Below are positions 46,117-53,979 of a DNA stretch of 64,000 nucleotides, in pieces. The first letter of the stretch is position 1. Each line of letters opens with the position of its first letter. Position numbers and translations under genes: made by a program. Below the pieces are notes generated by a model. That model made no database searches. It worked only from the letters and a program-made list of their open reading frames with translations, and was not told where the DNA came from. The DNA lies in NCBI RefSeq assembly GCF_001424405.1, contig NZ_LMPS01000004.1:430537-494536 (forward strand). The letters run 5' to 3'. Origin of the DNA: Dyadobacter sp. Leaf189 (GTDB lineage Bacteria > Bacteroidota > Bacteroidia > Cytophagales > Spirosomataceae).

Positions 46117-46149
46117 TTGCTTCACGGCATTCAAAAAGATATAGCTTTG
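46117..46149 (+). promoter_or_regulatory. Promoter of the metal permease / btuB transcription unit
   Basis: TTG (46117-46119), 22 bases, then TAGCTTTG (46142-46149), an exact TAnnTTTG match. Transcription would begin just before the plus-strand riboswitch. It is back to back with the promoter of the cobalamin operon about 70 bases away. Confidence 0.6.
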
Positions 46150-46154
46150 CGGCT

Positions 46155-46390
46155 CATTTGGTTCACGCCGCTGGTGTGATTAAAAGGGAATCCGGTGTAA
46201 ATCCGGAGCAGTACCCGCTGCTGTAAGTTCACAAAAAAGGAGCTAACAATTTGCCACTGGAAGAGGAATGTTAAATTTTGAATGATTGAATGAGTGAATA
46301 AACCATTCTATCATTCAATCATTCTATCATTCATTCATTATTCTTCCGGGAAGGCGTTAGCTACTGAACGAGTCAGAAGACCTGCCATTT
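46155..46390 (+). ncRNA. Cobalamin riboswitch upstream of metal permease and BtuB-like receptor
   Basis: Aptamer pieces in order: GGTTCACGCCGCTGGTGTGA, AAAAGGGAATCCGGTGTAAA then TCCGGAGCAGTACCCGCTGC and TGTAAGTT, TTGCCACTGG (B12 box) and, after an insert, GAACGAGTCAGAAGACCTGCC. The stretch 46268-46346 between the B12 box and the closing part is longer than usual and holds a perfect 14-bp inverted repeat (46280-46293 with 46311-46324) and ATTC-type repeats. It precedes the permease ATG by about 140 bases. Confidence 0.93.
46280..46343. repeat. Inverted repeat and ATTC-type microsatellite inside the riboswitch
   Basis: GAATGATTGAATGA and TCATTCAATCATTC are perfect inverted copies with a 17-base loop, followed by ATCATTCATTCATTATTC. 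It would form an extra hairpin in the peripheral part of the riboswitch. Confidence 0.75.
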
Positions 46391-46470
46391 GAAAATATCC
46401 GTTTTGCTTTCGGGAAGAAAGGCGAGAGGATTTTGGCAGGCGTTATTTCGTCGTGCCTTCTTCCCTGTTT
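46381..46470 (+). promoter_or_regulatory. Likely expression platform of the plus-strand riboswitch
   Basis: GGGAAGAAAGGC (46412-46423) can pair with GCCTTCTTCCC (46455-46465) with one bulge, followed by TGTTTTCCC. Separately, the aptamer-closing CCTGCCA (46381) can pair with TTGGCAGG (46433-46440) inside the same hairpin. The two pairings exclude each other, as expected for a ligand-controlled switch. Folding is by eye. Confidence 0.4.
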
Positions 46471-46530
46471 TCCCTGTTCCAATCCGGATAAAATCAGTCA
46501 GCCTGCGCTTGCAGGGTTAAATTTTATTCG

Positions 46531-47160
46531 ATGATCAATTTCCTGCTTATTGACTCCCTGCTGCTTGGTGTGCAGCATTCCTTCGAACCCGACCACATGG
46601 CGGCGGTTTCCGTACTGGCTACCGATGAAAAACGCAGTCCCGGCCAACGCTGGAAACTGATCTGGCGATCGTCGCATTGGGCCTTGGGACATTCTTTTAC
46701 CCTCATCCTCTTCGCAGTGCTGGTACTGCTGCTCAAATCCACCTTTTCGCTGGAAGTTTCCGGAAAAGTCGAGCTGCTCGTTGGACCGCTGATGATCTGG
46801 CTGGGCATTATGGCAGTGATGCGGAATTTCAGAAGCTCCTCTGCCCCGCCTGTTGTCCATTCTCAAAAGTTCAGCCGCTCTTTCTGGGTAGGTATGGTGC
46901 ACGGACTGGCTGGTACCGGCGGTGCCTGCGCAGTGGCATTAACGCTCGCCGCAAGTGACGCCCGCACGGCAGTATGGATCATCGTCATTCAAAGTCTGGG
47001 CATTATCCTGTCTATGTCCGCCTACGGCTACTTTTTCGCATTCTCAATCAGCAAATTCGTCTCCCACCGCGAAAGCTTCCTGCGCCTCGTCAACTACCTG
47101 GTAGGGGCATTTTCCATCATCATAGGAGCGATTACGCTGGCAGGCTCGGCGGGATTGTAG
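46531..47160 (+). CDS. NiCoT-like nickel/cobalt membrane permease
   Basis: A 209-residue polytopic membrane protein with about six helices. Its first helix contains HSFEPDH (His16, Asp21, His22), the HX4DH signature of NiCoT/RcnA-type metal transporters, and later WALGHSFTL and GMVHGLAGTGG provide further His. It resembles short UreH/HupE-like members. Placed directly after a cobalamin riboswitch and before a BtuB-like receptor, it most likely takes up cobalt for B12 synthesis. Nickel cannot be excluded. Confidence 0.85.
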   Translation: MINFLLIDSLLLGVQHSFEPDHMAAVSVLATDEKRSPGQRWKLIWRSSHWALGHSFTLILFAVLVLLLKSTFSLEVSGKVELLVGPLMIWLGIMAVMRNFRSSSAPPVVHSQKFSRSFWVGMVHGLAGTGGACAVALTLAASDARTAVWIIVIQSLGIILSMSAYGYFFAFSISKFVSHRESFLRLVNYLVGAFSIIIGAITLAGSAGL

Positions 47161-47200
47161 TAGCTGTATTCTTTTGATTTATTACGTTAATTTATTTTAA

Positions 47201-49903
47201 ATGAGGTACTTGTATTTTCCCTTTTGGGGTGTTTGTTATGTTGCTTGTTGGCTTTTTCATGCTGTTGAATTGCTTTGTCATGCTATCCTTTTCCTCCGTC
47301 AAGCTGTCCATTCCTTTTGTCATGCTGAGCGCAGTCGAAGCATAGGGGCGTCGCGCCGGCTCACTTCGACTGCGCTCAGTGTGACAAGGTGGGGGCGCGG
47401 TGGTGTGGAGCGGGCGTCGCGCCGGCTCACTTCGACCGCCCGGCGGCCCGGTCCGCTCAGTGTGACAAAGCTGGGAAGCGGTGTTGTGGCGAGGGCGGCG
47501 CACTTCTTCACTTTGAATGCTCTGCATTCTTCGTTTCATGTTGTCTGCCCCCTTTGTCATGCTGAGCGCAGTCGAAGCATAGGGGCGTCACGCTTGTCTA
47601 CTTCGCCTGAATTCCACTCGCTTTGTCATGCTGAGCGGACCGGGTCGCCGGGCGGTCGAAGCAAAATAGCGTCACGCTCGTTCACTTCGACTGCCCGGCA
47701 GCCCGGTGCGCTTAGTGTGACAAGGTGGGAGCGCAATGGTGTGGAGCGGGCTTCACACCTGGCGTTCCTTGCTTCGCTTTTTCTTCCGCTCCTCTCTTTT
47801 GGTCAGGGTTCGGATTCTATTCGGCAGAATGTGTTGAATCCGGTGGTGGTTACTGCTACGCGGTTTGAGACGAAGGTGGAGGCTATTGCGCAGAAGATGG
47901 TTTTGATTTCGAAGAGTGATATTGAACTGACACCATCGGCGGACCTGACTGATATTGTGCGGAAAACGGCTGCTGTGGATGTGATTCAGTATCCCAATTT
48001 GTCTTCCGGTATCGGGATAAGGGGTTTCCGGCCGCAGTTCTCGGGACTAAACCAGCGGACGCTGCTTTTGATCGATGGCCGGCCTGCCGGCGCGACCAAC
48101 CTTTCACAAATTAACCTCAATGGCGTTGAGCGGATTGAAGTGTTGAAAGGTCCCGCGTCTTCGCTCTATGGCTCGCAGGCAATGGGAGGGGTGATCAATG
48201 TAATTACTGCGCGTTCGAAGGGGGACCACAGGGGGTCCACATTCGCTGAATACGGCAGTTTCCAGACTGTTCAGGCCGGGCTGAATTCGGGAGGTAACCT
48301 CACCAAAAAGCTTGATTACGACCTTTCTTTCAACTATCTGGAACGTGCAAAAGATTATAAAATCGGCAAAAACAACTGGCTGCGTGATGCATTTAGCTTC
48401 AATAATGCGCAGAAAAATTATGCTTCCGGCGTAAGTGAAAATGTGGATGAAAGTGTTACTGACGGACAAAGAAGACCTTTTACAAAATTACATTATTACT
48501 CCGGCAGGCTGCGCGCGGGATACCAGCTTGCCACAAACTGGCGCGTGGATGTGAGCGGGGAAAGTTTTCAGGCGAAAGATGTGGAATCGCCCGGCGAAAT
48601 CTCTTCGGGAAGTTCGGAAGCCAGTACCAAGAATGTGGACCGCGCTGCCATTGACTTTTCAGTTTCCGGCAAGATCGGCAACCACAGTCCGTCGCTGAAA
48701 GTGTTTACCTCCGAAGAAAATACCCGCAATTTCACCCTGAATGTATCCGGTAAGCCGGTGGTACCATTCCGCTCGGCTGAGCTACAAAATTCATGGAAAG
48801 GTTTACAGGTAAAAGATGTCTGGAAGCTGGGCAATCACGCGCTGATCCTCGGCTACGATTACCTGAATGCGGCTACCAAAAGCAGAAGATGGACAAACGA
48901 CACCACCGAGCGCGGCCCCACGCAGCCGGCCTATGCGATCATTTCTTCCGCATTTTACGCGCAGGCGCTGCTTACCTTCAACAAACTGACTTTACAACCC
49001 GGAATTCGGTACGATCAGATCACATTTGATGTGCGCAAGACGGCCCTTTTACCTTCCTATAAAGCAGGCAAAACAACAAACCCATTTACCAGTCCGAGCC
49101 TGGGTGCGACTTACCAGGTGCTGCCGTTTTTCCAGATTAAAGGTGCATTAGGCCGCGCATTCGTAACTACCGATGCTTACAGTGTGGCTGGTTACAATGA
49201 GGTACGGGATGCCAAAGGGAGGATCGCGGTAACAGCAGGGAATGCCGACCTTAAAAATGAAAGCAGCCTCAGCTGGGACCTGGGCCTGCATTATACCAAA
49301 CCCAGGTCGGGCTTCTCTGCCGGTGTTACCTATTTCTCTACCAAGGTGGATAACCGGATTGCCAAGATCATTAAAACGACCAGCGAGCCGCAGGCAAATG
49401 GCGACATAATCGTGTCCCGGGCCACTTTCGTGAATGCGGCCGACGCGGATATATCCGGACTTGAAATTGAAATTTCGTACGATCTGGGCGCATTGAATGA
49501 TTTCAGATATGCATTGCGCGCTTACTGGAACGGTTCGTCGATCTTCAAAGCGCGCGAGCTGATCATTGACACAGATGGCGCCGCTACAAACCGCGATATC
49601 CAGAATGTGGCCAGAAATACATTCAATTATGGTTTGGAATATGACAACCGGAAGTGGCTGCGTGTGCGGCTCTCGGGAAGGTCGGTGGGAACGCGGAAGG
49701 ATATTGACTACAGCGACCCGGTCAATCCCGAAATCGAATACCCGCAGTATATGGTTTTCGACCTCGCCGCCTCTTTCAAGATCAATCCAATGCATTCGTT
49801 AACCATGAAAGTAGCCAATGTAACGGATGAAAATTATTACGAAAAAAGAGGCTATAACCTCCCGGGAAGAGCAGTTTCGGTACGTTACCAGATTATGTTT
49901 TAA
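47201..49903 (+). CDS. btuB: BtuB-like TonB-dependent receptor with repeat-filled 5' end
   Basis: The open frame is 900 codons, but only about residues 181-900 look like a receptor. From 47741 a GTG opens into a normal signal peptide (HLAFLASLFLPLLSFGQ), a TonB-box region (VVVTATRF), a plug (IGIRGFRPQFSGL, LLLIDGRPAG, VERIEVLKGPASSLYGSQ) and a barrel ending VSVRYQIMF. Codons 1-180 are mainly a translation of REP-type repeats (HAERSRSIGASRRL-type). Either the native ATG at 47201 is followed by repeat insertions that kept the frame open, or translation starts at 47741. Behind a cobalamin riboswitch and the metal permease, the ligand is probably a corrinoid. Confidence 0.85.
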   Translation: MRYLYFPFWGVCYVACWLFHAVELLCHAILFLRQAVHSFCHAERSRSIGASRRLTSTALSVTRWGRGGVERASRRLTSTARRPGPLSVTKLGSGVVARAAHFFTLNALHSSFHVVCPLCHAERSRSIGASRLSTSPEFHSLCHAERTGSPGGRSKIASRSFTSTARQPGALSVTRWERNGVERASHLAFLASLFLPLLSFGQGSDSIRQNVLNPVVVTATRFETKVEAIAQKMVLISKSDIELTPSADLTDIVRKTAAVDVIQYPNLSSGIGIRGFRPQFSGLNQRTLLLIDGRPAGATNLSQINLNGVERIEVLKGPASSLYGSQAMGGVINVITARSKGDHRGSTFAEYGSFQTVQAGLNSGGNLTKKLDYDLSFNYLERAKDYKIGKNNWLRDAFSFNNAQKNYASGVSENVDESVTDGQRRPFTKLHYYSGRLRAGYQLATNWRVDVSGESFQAKDVESPGEISSGSSEASTKNVDRAAIDFSVSGKIGNHSPSLKVFTSEENTRNFTLNVSGKPVVPFRSAELQNSWKGLQVKDVWKLGNHALILGYDYLNAATKSRRWTNDTTERGPTQPAYAIISSAFYAQALLTFNKLTLQPGIRYDQITFDVRKTALLPSYKAGKTTNPFTSPSLGATYQVLPFFQIKGALGRAFVTTDAYSVAGYNEVRDAKGRIAVTAGNADLKNESSLSWDLGLHYTKPRSGFSAGVTYFSTKVDNRIAKIIKTTSEPQANGDIIVSRATFVNAADADISGLEIEISYDLGALNDFRYALRAYWNGSSIFKARELIIDTDGAATNRDIQNVARNTFNYGLEYDNRKWLRVRLSGRSVGTRKDIDYSDPVNPEIEYPQYMVFDLAASFKINPMHSLTMKVANVTDENYYEKRGYNLPGRAVSVRYQIMF
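47316..47724. repeat. Cluster of REP-type inverted repeats (TTTGTCATGCTGAGC family)
   Basis: Forward units TTTGTCATGCTGAGCG...GTCGAAGC occur at 47316-47343, 47553-47580 and, with an insert, 47622-47662. Inverted units CACTTCGAC...GCTCAGTGTGACAA occur at 47362-47390, 47428-47470 and 47682-47724. Two of the units carry an extra CCCGGCGGCCCGG-type hairpin. GACAAGGTGGGRGCGC with TGGTGTGGAGCGGGC also appears twice (about 47383-47415 and 47720-47751), so part of the cluster arose by duplication. This repeat type is widely dispersed in bacterial genomes. Confidence 0.85.
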
Positions 49904-49913
49904 CAAACAAAAA

Positions 49914-49946
49914 GGCCGGAGATTGCAGCCTTACAATCTCCGGTCC
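49914..49946. terminator. Bidirectional terminator between btuB and ackA
   Basis: CCGGAGATTG and CAATCTCCGG form a perfect 10-bp stem extended by GG/CC, with an 8-base loop, between the convergent btuB-like and ackA stops. Confidence 0.8.
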
Positions 49947-49956
49947 AATAACATCT

Positions 49957-51150
49957 TTATAGCAATTCAAGCGTTTGCTGGGCGATTTCCAGCTCCTCGT
50001 TCGTAGGTACCACCAGAATTTTTACACCATCCCCCACCCGGCTGATCTCACGGATATTACCTGCGCGTATGCTGTTTTTTTCTTTATCAAGATGGATGTT
50101 GAGGTAGTCCATTCCCGTACATACCGCCTCACGGATCGCGACGTCGTTCTCTCCTACCCCGGCTGTAAAAACAATGGCATCCAGTCCGTTCAAAACAGCT
50201 GCATAAGCGCCAATATACTTTTTGATCCGGTAGGCATACATATCCAGGATCAGGCTTGCAGGGCGGCTGCCCTCCTGCTGCATTCTGCGCACGTCGCGCA
50301 TGTCATTCGATCCTGTAAAGCCGCGCAGGCCCGACTGCTTGTTCAGTATGTCGCTGATTTCATCGGGTGTGTACGTTCCGTTATCCATCAGATGCAGCAG
50401 CACCGAGGGATCGATATCCCCGGAACGGGTACCCATGATCAGGCCGCTTAACGGGCCGAACCCCATACTTGTATCCACCGAGCGGCCACTATCCACGGCG
50501 GTAATGCTGCAACCGTTACCCAGGTGAATGCTGATGATCCTGGCATCCTGCCTCCCGAGCCACTGCATTGCTTTTTGTGTTACGTGACCGTGGCTTGTAC
50601 CATGAAAACCATAAACACGCATTTTATCCTTCTCATAAAGCTTCTCGGGTATCGCATACCGGTACGCCACTTCCGGGATAGTCTGGTGAAATGCAGTGTC
50701 GAAAACTGCCACCTGTACCGCTTTCGGGAAAGTGGCTTCCGCTACTTCAATGCATTCCAGGCTGACGGGATTATGCAAGGGCGCCAGGTCCGAGAGTTCT
50801 CTGATCTTCTCTTTGATGTCGGCTGTGATGCGTGTGGCTTTTGAAAAATAATCCCCTCCATGTACCACGCGGTGCCCTACCGCCGCAATCTCGTCCGTGT
50901 TTTGGATCAAACCGTCTGCCGGATCAGAAAGCAGCCGCAGTACTTTGTTTAAACCAACCGCGTGATCAGCGATATGTTCCTCGCTTTCCAGCACCTTTTC
51001 GATGCCGCCATTGAGCGTTTTGTGTTTGATAAATGCATTTTTCGCACCTATCTTCTCAATGATACCTGTGCAAAGAGGCGCCTCAGAGGGCATTCTAAAA
51101 AACTGGTATTTGAGCGAGCTGCTGCCCGCATTGATGACAAGTATGTTCAT
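49957..51150 (-). CDS. ackA: Acetate kinase
   Basis: A 397-residue ASKHA-fold kinase that interconverts acetate + ATP and acetyl phosphate. Signature parts are LVINAGSSSLKYQFF at the start, AVFDTAFHQTIPEVAYRYA, GFHGTSHGHV, IISIHLGNGCSITAV and IVFTAGVGEND. The gene lies 9 bases after the pta stop, so the two form the usual Pta-AckA operon, with pta first. Confidence 0.97.
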   Translation of the reverse strand: MNILVINAGSSSLKYQFFRMPSEAPLCTGIIEKIGAKNAFIKHKTLNGGIEKVLESEEHIADHAVGLNKVLRLLSDPADGLIQNTDEIAAVGHRVVHGGDYFSKATRITADIKEKIRELSDLAPLHNPVSLECIEVAEATFPKAVQVAVFDTAFHQTIPEVAYRYAIPEKLYEKDKMRVYGFHGTSHGHVTQKAMQWLGRQDARIISIHLGNGCSITAVDSGRSVDTSMGFGPLSGLIMGTRSGDIDPSVLLHLMDNGTYTPDEISDILNKQSGLRGFTGSNDMRDVRRMQQEGSRPASLILDMYAYRIKKYIGAYAAVLNGLDAIVFTAGVGENDVAIREAVCTGMDYLNIHLDKEKNSIRAGNIREISRVGDGVKILVVPTNEELEIAQQTLELL

Positions 51151-51159
51151 AGGCTTGTT

Positions 51160-53265
51160 TTAAACAGGCTGCAAGCCTTCCTGGCACTGAATTGCCGTGA
51201 TCACTACTGTGTTAAAAATATCATCTACCGTACAGCCGCGGCTCAAATCATTGACCGGCTTGTTCAGCCCCTGCAGCATCGGACCAATTGCCAATGCGCC
51301 TGTCTCCCGCTGCACCGCCTTGTAGGTATTGTTTCCGGTATTCAAATCCGGGAAAATCAGCACGCTGGCTTTTCCGGCCACTTCCGATTCAGACAGCTTT
51401 TGCTTTCCGACGATCGGGTCTACGGCAGCATCGTACTGAATGGGGCCTTCCACTTTCAGGTCGGGCCTTTTCTGTTTTACAATGCGGGTCGCTTCCCTTA
51501 CTTTCTCCACATCCTCCCCTTCCCCGGAAGAACCGGACGAATAGGACAACATCGCAATGCGGGGCTCGATGCCGAACCTTGCGCTGCTTTCAGCTGACGA
51601 AATCGCAATGTCGGCCAGTTGCTCGGCGGTAGGATTTGGATTCACTGCACAATCGCCGAACACCGACACGCGCTCGGGCAGGCACATGAAGAAAATAGAC
51701 GACACGATGGATACGCCGGGTTTGGTTTTGATAAACTGCAATGCCGGCCTGATCGTATGCTGAGTAGTGTGTATCGCGCCCGAAACCATTCCGTCCGCCT
51801 CTCCCATATACACCATCATGGTTCCGAAATAGGAAACATCCTGCATCAGGTCACGCGCCATTTCCTGGTTCACGTTCCGGTTTTTACGAAGCTCGTACAG
51901 CTTCTCAGCATACAGCTCATACTTATCCGAATTGGCCGGATCAATAATGCGGATCTCATTCATATCGGGATTGAGGCCGAGCCGCTTGAAAGACGCGGTG
52001 ATCTCCGCAGGGTCGCCCAGAATGGTCAGCTGCACCACCTGCTGGTTCACCAGGCGCGTGGCGGCTTTCAGGATCCGGTCATCGTTTCCTTCTGGCAGTA
52101 CGATGTGTTTTTTCTGATTTTTAGCCCATTTCACCAACTGATACTGGAACATATGCGGCGTAATACCCTGCGGCTGGAAAGTAATGATCCGCTCGTCCAG
52201 CGCTTTCACGTCCACATATTTTTCGAAAGTCTCGATAGCCAGACCGATCTTTTTCTTATTATCTGCCGTAATCCGGGAGTTGATGGCGCCGATTGCGGTA
52301 GTTGTTTCGAAAGTACCCTTTTCCACTGCCAGGATCGGGATCACGGTTTGCAGACCTTCGATCATCCGCACCACCGGTTCGTCGGGCAAGGTACCTGCGG
52401 TGAGCACGATACCTGCCACTTTCGGGTAATTAGTAGAAAGGTTCGCCTGAATAGCCCCGATGATAATGTCGCCCCTGTCGCCTGGTGTTACGATGAGGAC
52501 ATTCTCCTTGATGTGATTAAGAAAGTTGGGCAGCATCATTGCGCCGGTCACGAAATTATCAACCTGGTTCGATATCAGGCTTTCACCAAAAAGTAGCTTG
52601 GCCTGCAATGCATCGCATATTTCGCGCATTGTAGGACTTTGTAAATCCTTGTTCCAGGGAATAACCGACAGCATTACATGCGCAGGCACCTGCATTTGCA
52701 GCAATGCAGTAATATCTTCCTGCTGCTCGGGCTTGACACGGTTTACAACAATACCGACCACCTGCACTTCCCTGTTTTCGAAATTGTGCAGGATATTGAG
52801 TACCGCACTTACGATCTGCGAAGTAGATTTATTCTGTCCGCCGACAATGGCGAGCACGGGCGCGCCGAGGTTTTTCGCGATTGCCGCATTGGATTCAAAC
52901 TCGAATGCAATACCCTCGCCGAGAAAATCGCTGCCTTCGATCACAGTAAAATCGTAGGTATCTTCCAGCTTTTTGTACTTGCTGATGATGGTATCCAGCA
53001 TTTCACCCTGGTTTTCTGACTCGGTGAACTGCAGTACCTGCTGCCTGGTGAATGCGAAGGTATCCTCGTAAGGAACGGGGAGCGCAAAATAGTCGAGTAT
53101 CGCTTCCACATGCCGCTCTTTCTTGCCCGGCGGCTGCTCGGAAATGATCGGTTTGAAATACCCTACCTTCTCGGTTTTGCCGAGTAACATATTCACGAGG
53201 CCGAGGGCCAGCACCGACTTGCCTGTAAATGGTTCTGCCGAAGCTATAAAAATGGATTTTGTCAT
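51160..53265 (-). CDS. pta: Phosphate acetyltransferase (long form)
   Basis: A 701-residue enzyme converting acetyl-CoA and phosphate to acetyl phosphate. It is the long form: an N-terminal P-loop domain (IASAEPFTGKSVLALGL), a central DRTGG-type domain (VTPGDRGDIIIGAIQANL), and the C-terminal catalytic domain (LPEGNDDRILKAATRLV, MVYMGEADGMVSGA, MLSYSSGSSGEGEDVEKV). It is the first gene of the pta-ackA pair and gives the cell acetate overflow and acetyl-phosphate supply. Confidence 0.97.
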   Translation of the reverse strand: MTKSIFIASAEPFTGKSVLALGLVNMLLGKTEKVGYFKPIISEQPPGKKERHVEAILDYFALPVPYEDTFAFTRQQVLQFTESENQGEMLDTIISKYKKLEDTYDFTVIEGSDFLGEGIAFEFESNAAIAKNLGAPVLAIVGGQNKSTSQIVSAVLNILHNFENREVQVVGIVVNRVKPEQQEDITALLQMQVPAHVMLSVIPWNKDLQSPTMREICDALQAKLLFGESLISNQVDNFVTGAMMLPNFLNHIKENVLIVTPGDRGDIIIGAIQANLSTNYPKVAGIVLTAGTLPDEPVVRMIEGLQTVIPILAVEKGTFETTTAIGAINSRITADNKKKIGLAIETFEKYVDVKALDERIITFQPQGITPHMFQYQLVKWAKNQKKHIVLPEGNDDRILKAATRLVNQQVVQLTILGDPAEITASFKRLGLNPDMNEIRIIDPANSDKYELYAEKLYELRKNRNVNQEMARDLMQDVSYFGTMMVYMGEADGMVSGAIHTTQHTIRPALQFIKTKPGVSIVSSIFFMCLPERVSVFGDCAVNPNPTAEQLADIAISSAESSARFGIEPRIAMLSYSSGSSGEGEDVEKVREATRIVKQKRPDLKVEGPIQYDAAVDPIVGKQKLSESEVAGKASVLIFPDLNTGNNTYKAVQRETGALAIGPMLQGLNKPVNDLSRGCTVDDIFNTVVITAIQCQEGLQPV

Positions 53266-53328
53266 AAATGGAAGTCTGTTTGGACAGTTCGCTTTAACCA
53301 GAACCGCACCATAGTAAAAGCAATGTGG

Positions 53329-53760
53329 CTAATCTGAGCCATATTTTTGCAAATGCGCTGCCAGAAAATCTTTCAGGCCGTAGAGGTCAGTAAGGTCGGC
53401 AGATTTTCGCAGAAAGGTCATTGCGCCCAGTTCAACGCTTTTAGTGGCCACACTGTCTGTATAATCGGCACTGTTGATCACAACCGGAATATCTTTCCAC
53501 TTTGGATTCATCCGGTTGCCGGAATTTTTAAGGATTTGCAGGAGCTCATACCCATCCATTTCCGCCATATTCAGGTCGAGCATGATCAATGCAGGAAACT
53601 CCTCGTCCCCTGCGGTACCATCTATGGCGGCCACTCTTTCCAAAAATGACCTGGCGCCATCGAAGAACTCTATCTTTCCTTCCGGTAAAAACCTCCCCAG
53701 GAAATGGTTCAGCAAGAACCTGTAATCGGCAGAGTCGTCGACAATGAAAACGGGTCTCAT
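53329..53760 (-). CDS. Single-domain response regulator
   Basis: A 143-residue receiver domain starting at the ATG at 53760 (RPVFIVDDSADY). The phospho-acceptor Asp is in ALIMLDLNMAEMDGYELL, the switch residue in VVINSADYTD and the Lys in MTFLRKSADL. There is no output domain. It is encoded back to back with the large hybrid kinase gene, 219 bases apart, and resembles the regulator that follows that gene, so both may receive phosphate from it. Confidence 0.9.
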   Translation of the reverse strand: MRPVFIVDDSADYRFLLNHFLGRFLPEGKIEFFDGARSFLERVAAIDGTAGDEEFPALIMLDLNMAEMDGYELLQILKNSGNRMNPKWKDIPVVINSADYTDSVATKSVELGAMTFLRKSADLTDLYGLKDFLAAHLQKYGSD

Positions 53761-53979
53761 GGTTTCGCTGGTCGGGTAAGGATTTGTTGATATGAGCAAA
53801 GAATTAAGGCGAAAAGCAACAATCATGCCAATTTTGAAATAGTACCTGCCGAATAATCATGGTTGTAACACAGTAGACTACCATTTCTTTGTTTTTATAT
53901 AGGCTTAAAACTTTTACTTTTACCTACCTCCTTTATTAGAAACAAACAAAAAAAACCTTACTCCGTAAATAAAATCTGA

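Noticed and set aside
47192..47560. 122-residue frame on the minus strand opposite the receptor gene
   Set aside because: It is a translation of the same REP repeats in reverse; there is no family likeness.
47316..47724. Possible CRISPR array
   Set aside because: The repeats are alternately direct and inverted, unevenly spaced and partly degenerate, and there are no regular spacers or cas genes. They fit REP-type elements.
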